This document shows, piece by piece, positions 43,605 through 44,242 of a stretch of DNA of 44,242 nt (positions are counted from its first letter, which is position 1; every line of letters begins with the position of its first letter). The notes beneath the pieces are model-generated. The model searched no databases, had not been told where the DNA came from, and saw only the letters and a program-made list of their open reading frames with translations. Position numbers and translations under genes: made by a program. The DNA comes from JALYRV01 sp035512575 (GTDB lineage: Bacteria; Acidobacteriota; Vicinamibacteria; Vicinamibacterales; SCN-69-37): the NCBI GenBank assembly GCA_035512575.1, contig DATKDT010000098.1, positions 1 through 44,242 of the forward strand, given 5' to 3'.

Positions 43605-44242
43605 GTGGTACATTGCGCCGTGCCGGTTGCCGTGCTGCACGTGACCGTCGCCGCGGAGCGCGGCGGCGCCGAAGGCATCATCGAAACCATCGTCAGCCGC
43701 GCCGACGCCGCGCGCTATCGCCTGATGCTGGCGACCCCCCGCGGCGGAGCGCTGGCGCGGGCGTGGCGCGAGCGGGGCTGGATGGTGATCGAGACACCGC
43801 CGGTCGCGCGCCTGGCGCGAATCGATCAGCAGGTCGCGGTGACGCGCGCTCTCGCGCGCGAGGTGAAGGCGCGCGGCATCGCTCTGGTGCACACGCACGG
43901 CATTTCCGCGCAGATGCAGGGTGGATGGGCGGGCCGCCTGGCCCGCGTGCCGGTGATCTGCCACGCACATGATTGCCACGAGGCGTCGTGGTCGATCGAC
44001 GGCCTGCTGCACCTCGCGGCGGCGCGCACACCGCGCGCGCACACCATTGCCGTGTCGAAGACGGTGGCGGCGTCGCTGGCCGGCCGCGTGGGCAGCGAGA
44101 TCGAAATTATTCCGAACGGCGTGGACGCGTCGCCGGTGGCGCCGGCGCCGGATGCGCCCCCGGCTCCGCTCGTCGTCTGGTGCGGCAGGCTGCAGCGCTG
44201 GAAGGGCTGCCACCTGTTCGTGCGCGCGGCGAAGATCGTCCA
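43605..44242 (+). CDS. GT4-family glycosyltransferase, C-terminus cut by window edge
   Basis: This retaining glycosyltransferase of the GT-B fold is seen for 212 residues before the right edge. The N-terminal domain opens VAVLHVTVAAERGGAEGII, the typical glycine-rich start of GT4 enzymes. LVHTHGISAQMQGGWAGRLARVPVICHAHD and the linker SKTVAASLAGRVGSEIEIIPNGVD lead into the second domain (VVWCGRLQRWKGCHLFVRAA). The donor site with E-x(7)-E lies beyond the window. GTG 43605 is preferred for the AGGGAA upstream; GTG 43620 is an alternative. Role is probably in polysaccharide or LPS assembly. Confidence 0.88.
   Translation, partial: MVHCAVPVAVLHVTVAAERGGAEGIIETIVSRADAARYRLMLATPRGGALARAWRERGWMVIETPPVARLARIDQQVAVTRALAREVKARGIALVHTHGISAQMQGGWAGRLARVPVICHAHDCHEASWSIDGLLHLAAARTPRAHTIAVSKTVAASLAGRVGSEIEIIPNGVDASPVAPAPDAPPAPLVVWCGRLQRWKGCHLFVRAAKIV

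Overview
The window reads as chromosomal DNA from a GC-rich, Gram-negative bacterium. LpxC (lipid A synthesis), several lipoprotein signals and a secreted subtilase support a diderm. The blocks dprA-topA-trmFO-xerC and rplU-rpmA-obgE-nadD-rsfS-comF, the many secreted proteins of unknown function and the base composition fit Acidobacteriota, perhaps Vicinamibacteria. That placement is inference, because no rRNA gene is present. Nearly all of the window is coding. I see no tRNA, rRNA, CRISPR array, prophage or complete insertion sequence.

Layout. (1) 1-9728: a truncated secreted subtilase on the minus strand, then a plus-strand run of an oligopeptide ABC importer (binding protein and two permeases, no ATPase), a 4-hydroxy-2-oxoglutarate-aldolase-like enzyme, an alanine-glyoxylate-type aminotransferase, an M48 lipoprotein protease and a monofunctional peptidoglycan transglycosylase. 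The aldolase and aminotransferase overlap by 1 bp and could form a glyoxylate-to-glycine step fed by imported peptides. (2) 9770-15571: a HELYH protein, an NlpC/P60 lipoprotein, an HNH nuclease, a beta-propeller protein, an NhaC antiporter and an AMACR-like racemase. (3) 15705-19875: uvrA and lpxC, separated by a 336-bp region without a recognised gene. (4) 19875-26689, all minus strand: a nucleotidyltransferase with a small partner, a Tat-exported protein with two metallo-beta-lactamase-like domains, an SLC13/RCK transporter, an FkbM methyltransferase, and an ECF sigma/STAS/small-protein operon. (5) 26756-34448: lysA-tmk, the rplU-to-comF operon, a TPR protein and lipoprotein pair, and dprA. 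(6) 34464-44242: topA-trmFO-xerC, then a minus-strand operon of an NtrB-like kinase, an NtrC-like regulator and two tandem secreted paralogs, and a truncated glycosyltransferase.

The most interesting signals are not single genes. (a) Short arrays of 7-bp units, each with a different sequence, sit at several gene junctions. Some contain stop codons or protein tails, and two are mirrored as inverted arrays. (b) A palindromic element occurs in frame inside two unrelated genes, topA and the racemase, in opposite orientations, and its stem covaries. (c) Several start codons without a Shine-Dalgarno site have a -10-like hexamer 6-12 nt upstream, which suggests widespread leaderless transcripts, including one 22-bp divergent promoter with overlapping -10 boxes. 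(d) A perfect 15-bp hairpin encloses the xerC start codon. (e) A 7-codon leader ORF stop-start overlaps lpxC behind a hairpin that covers its ribosome binding site.
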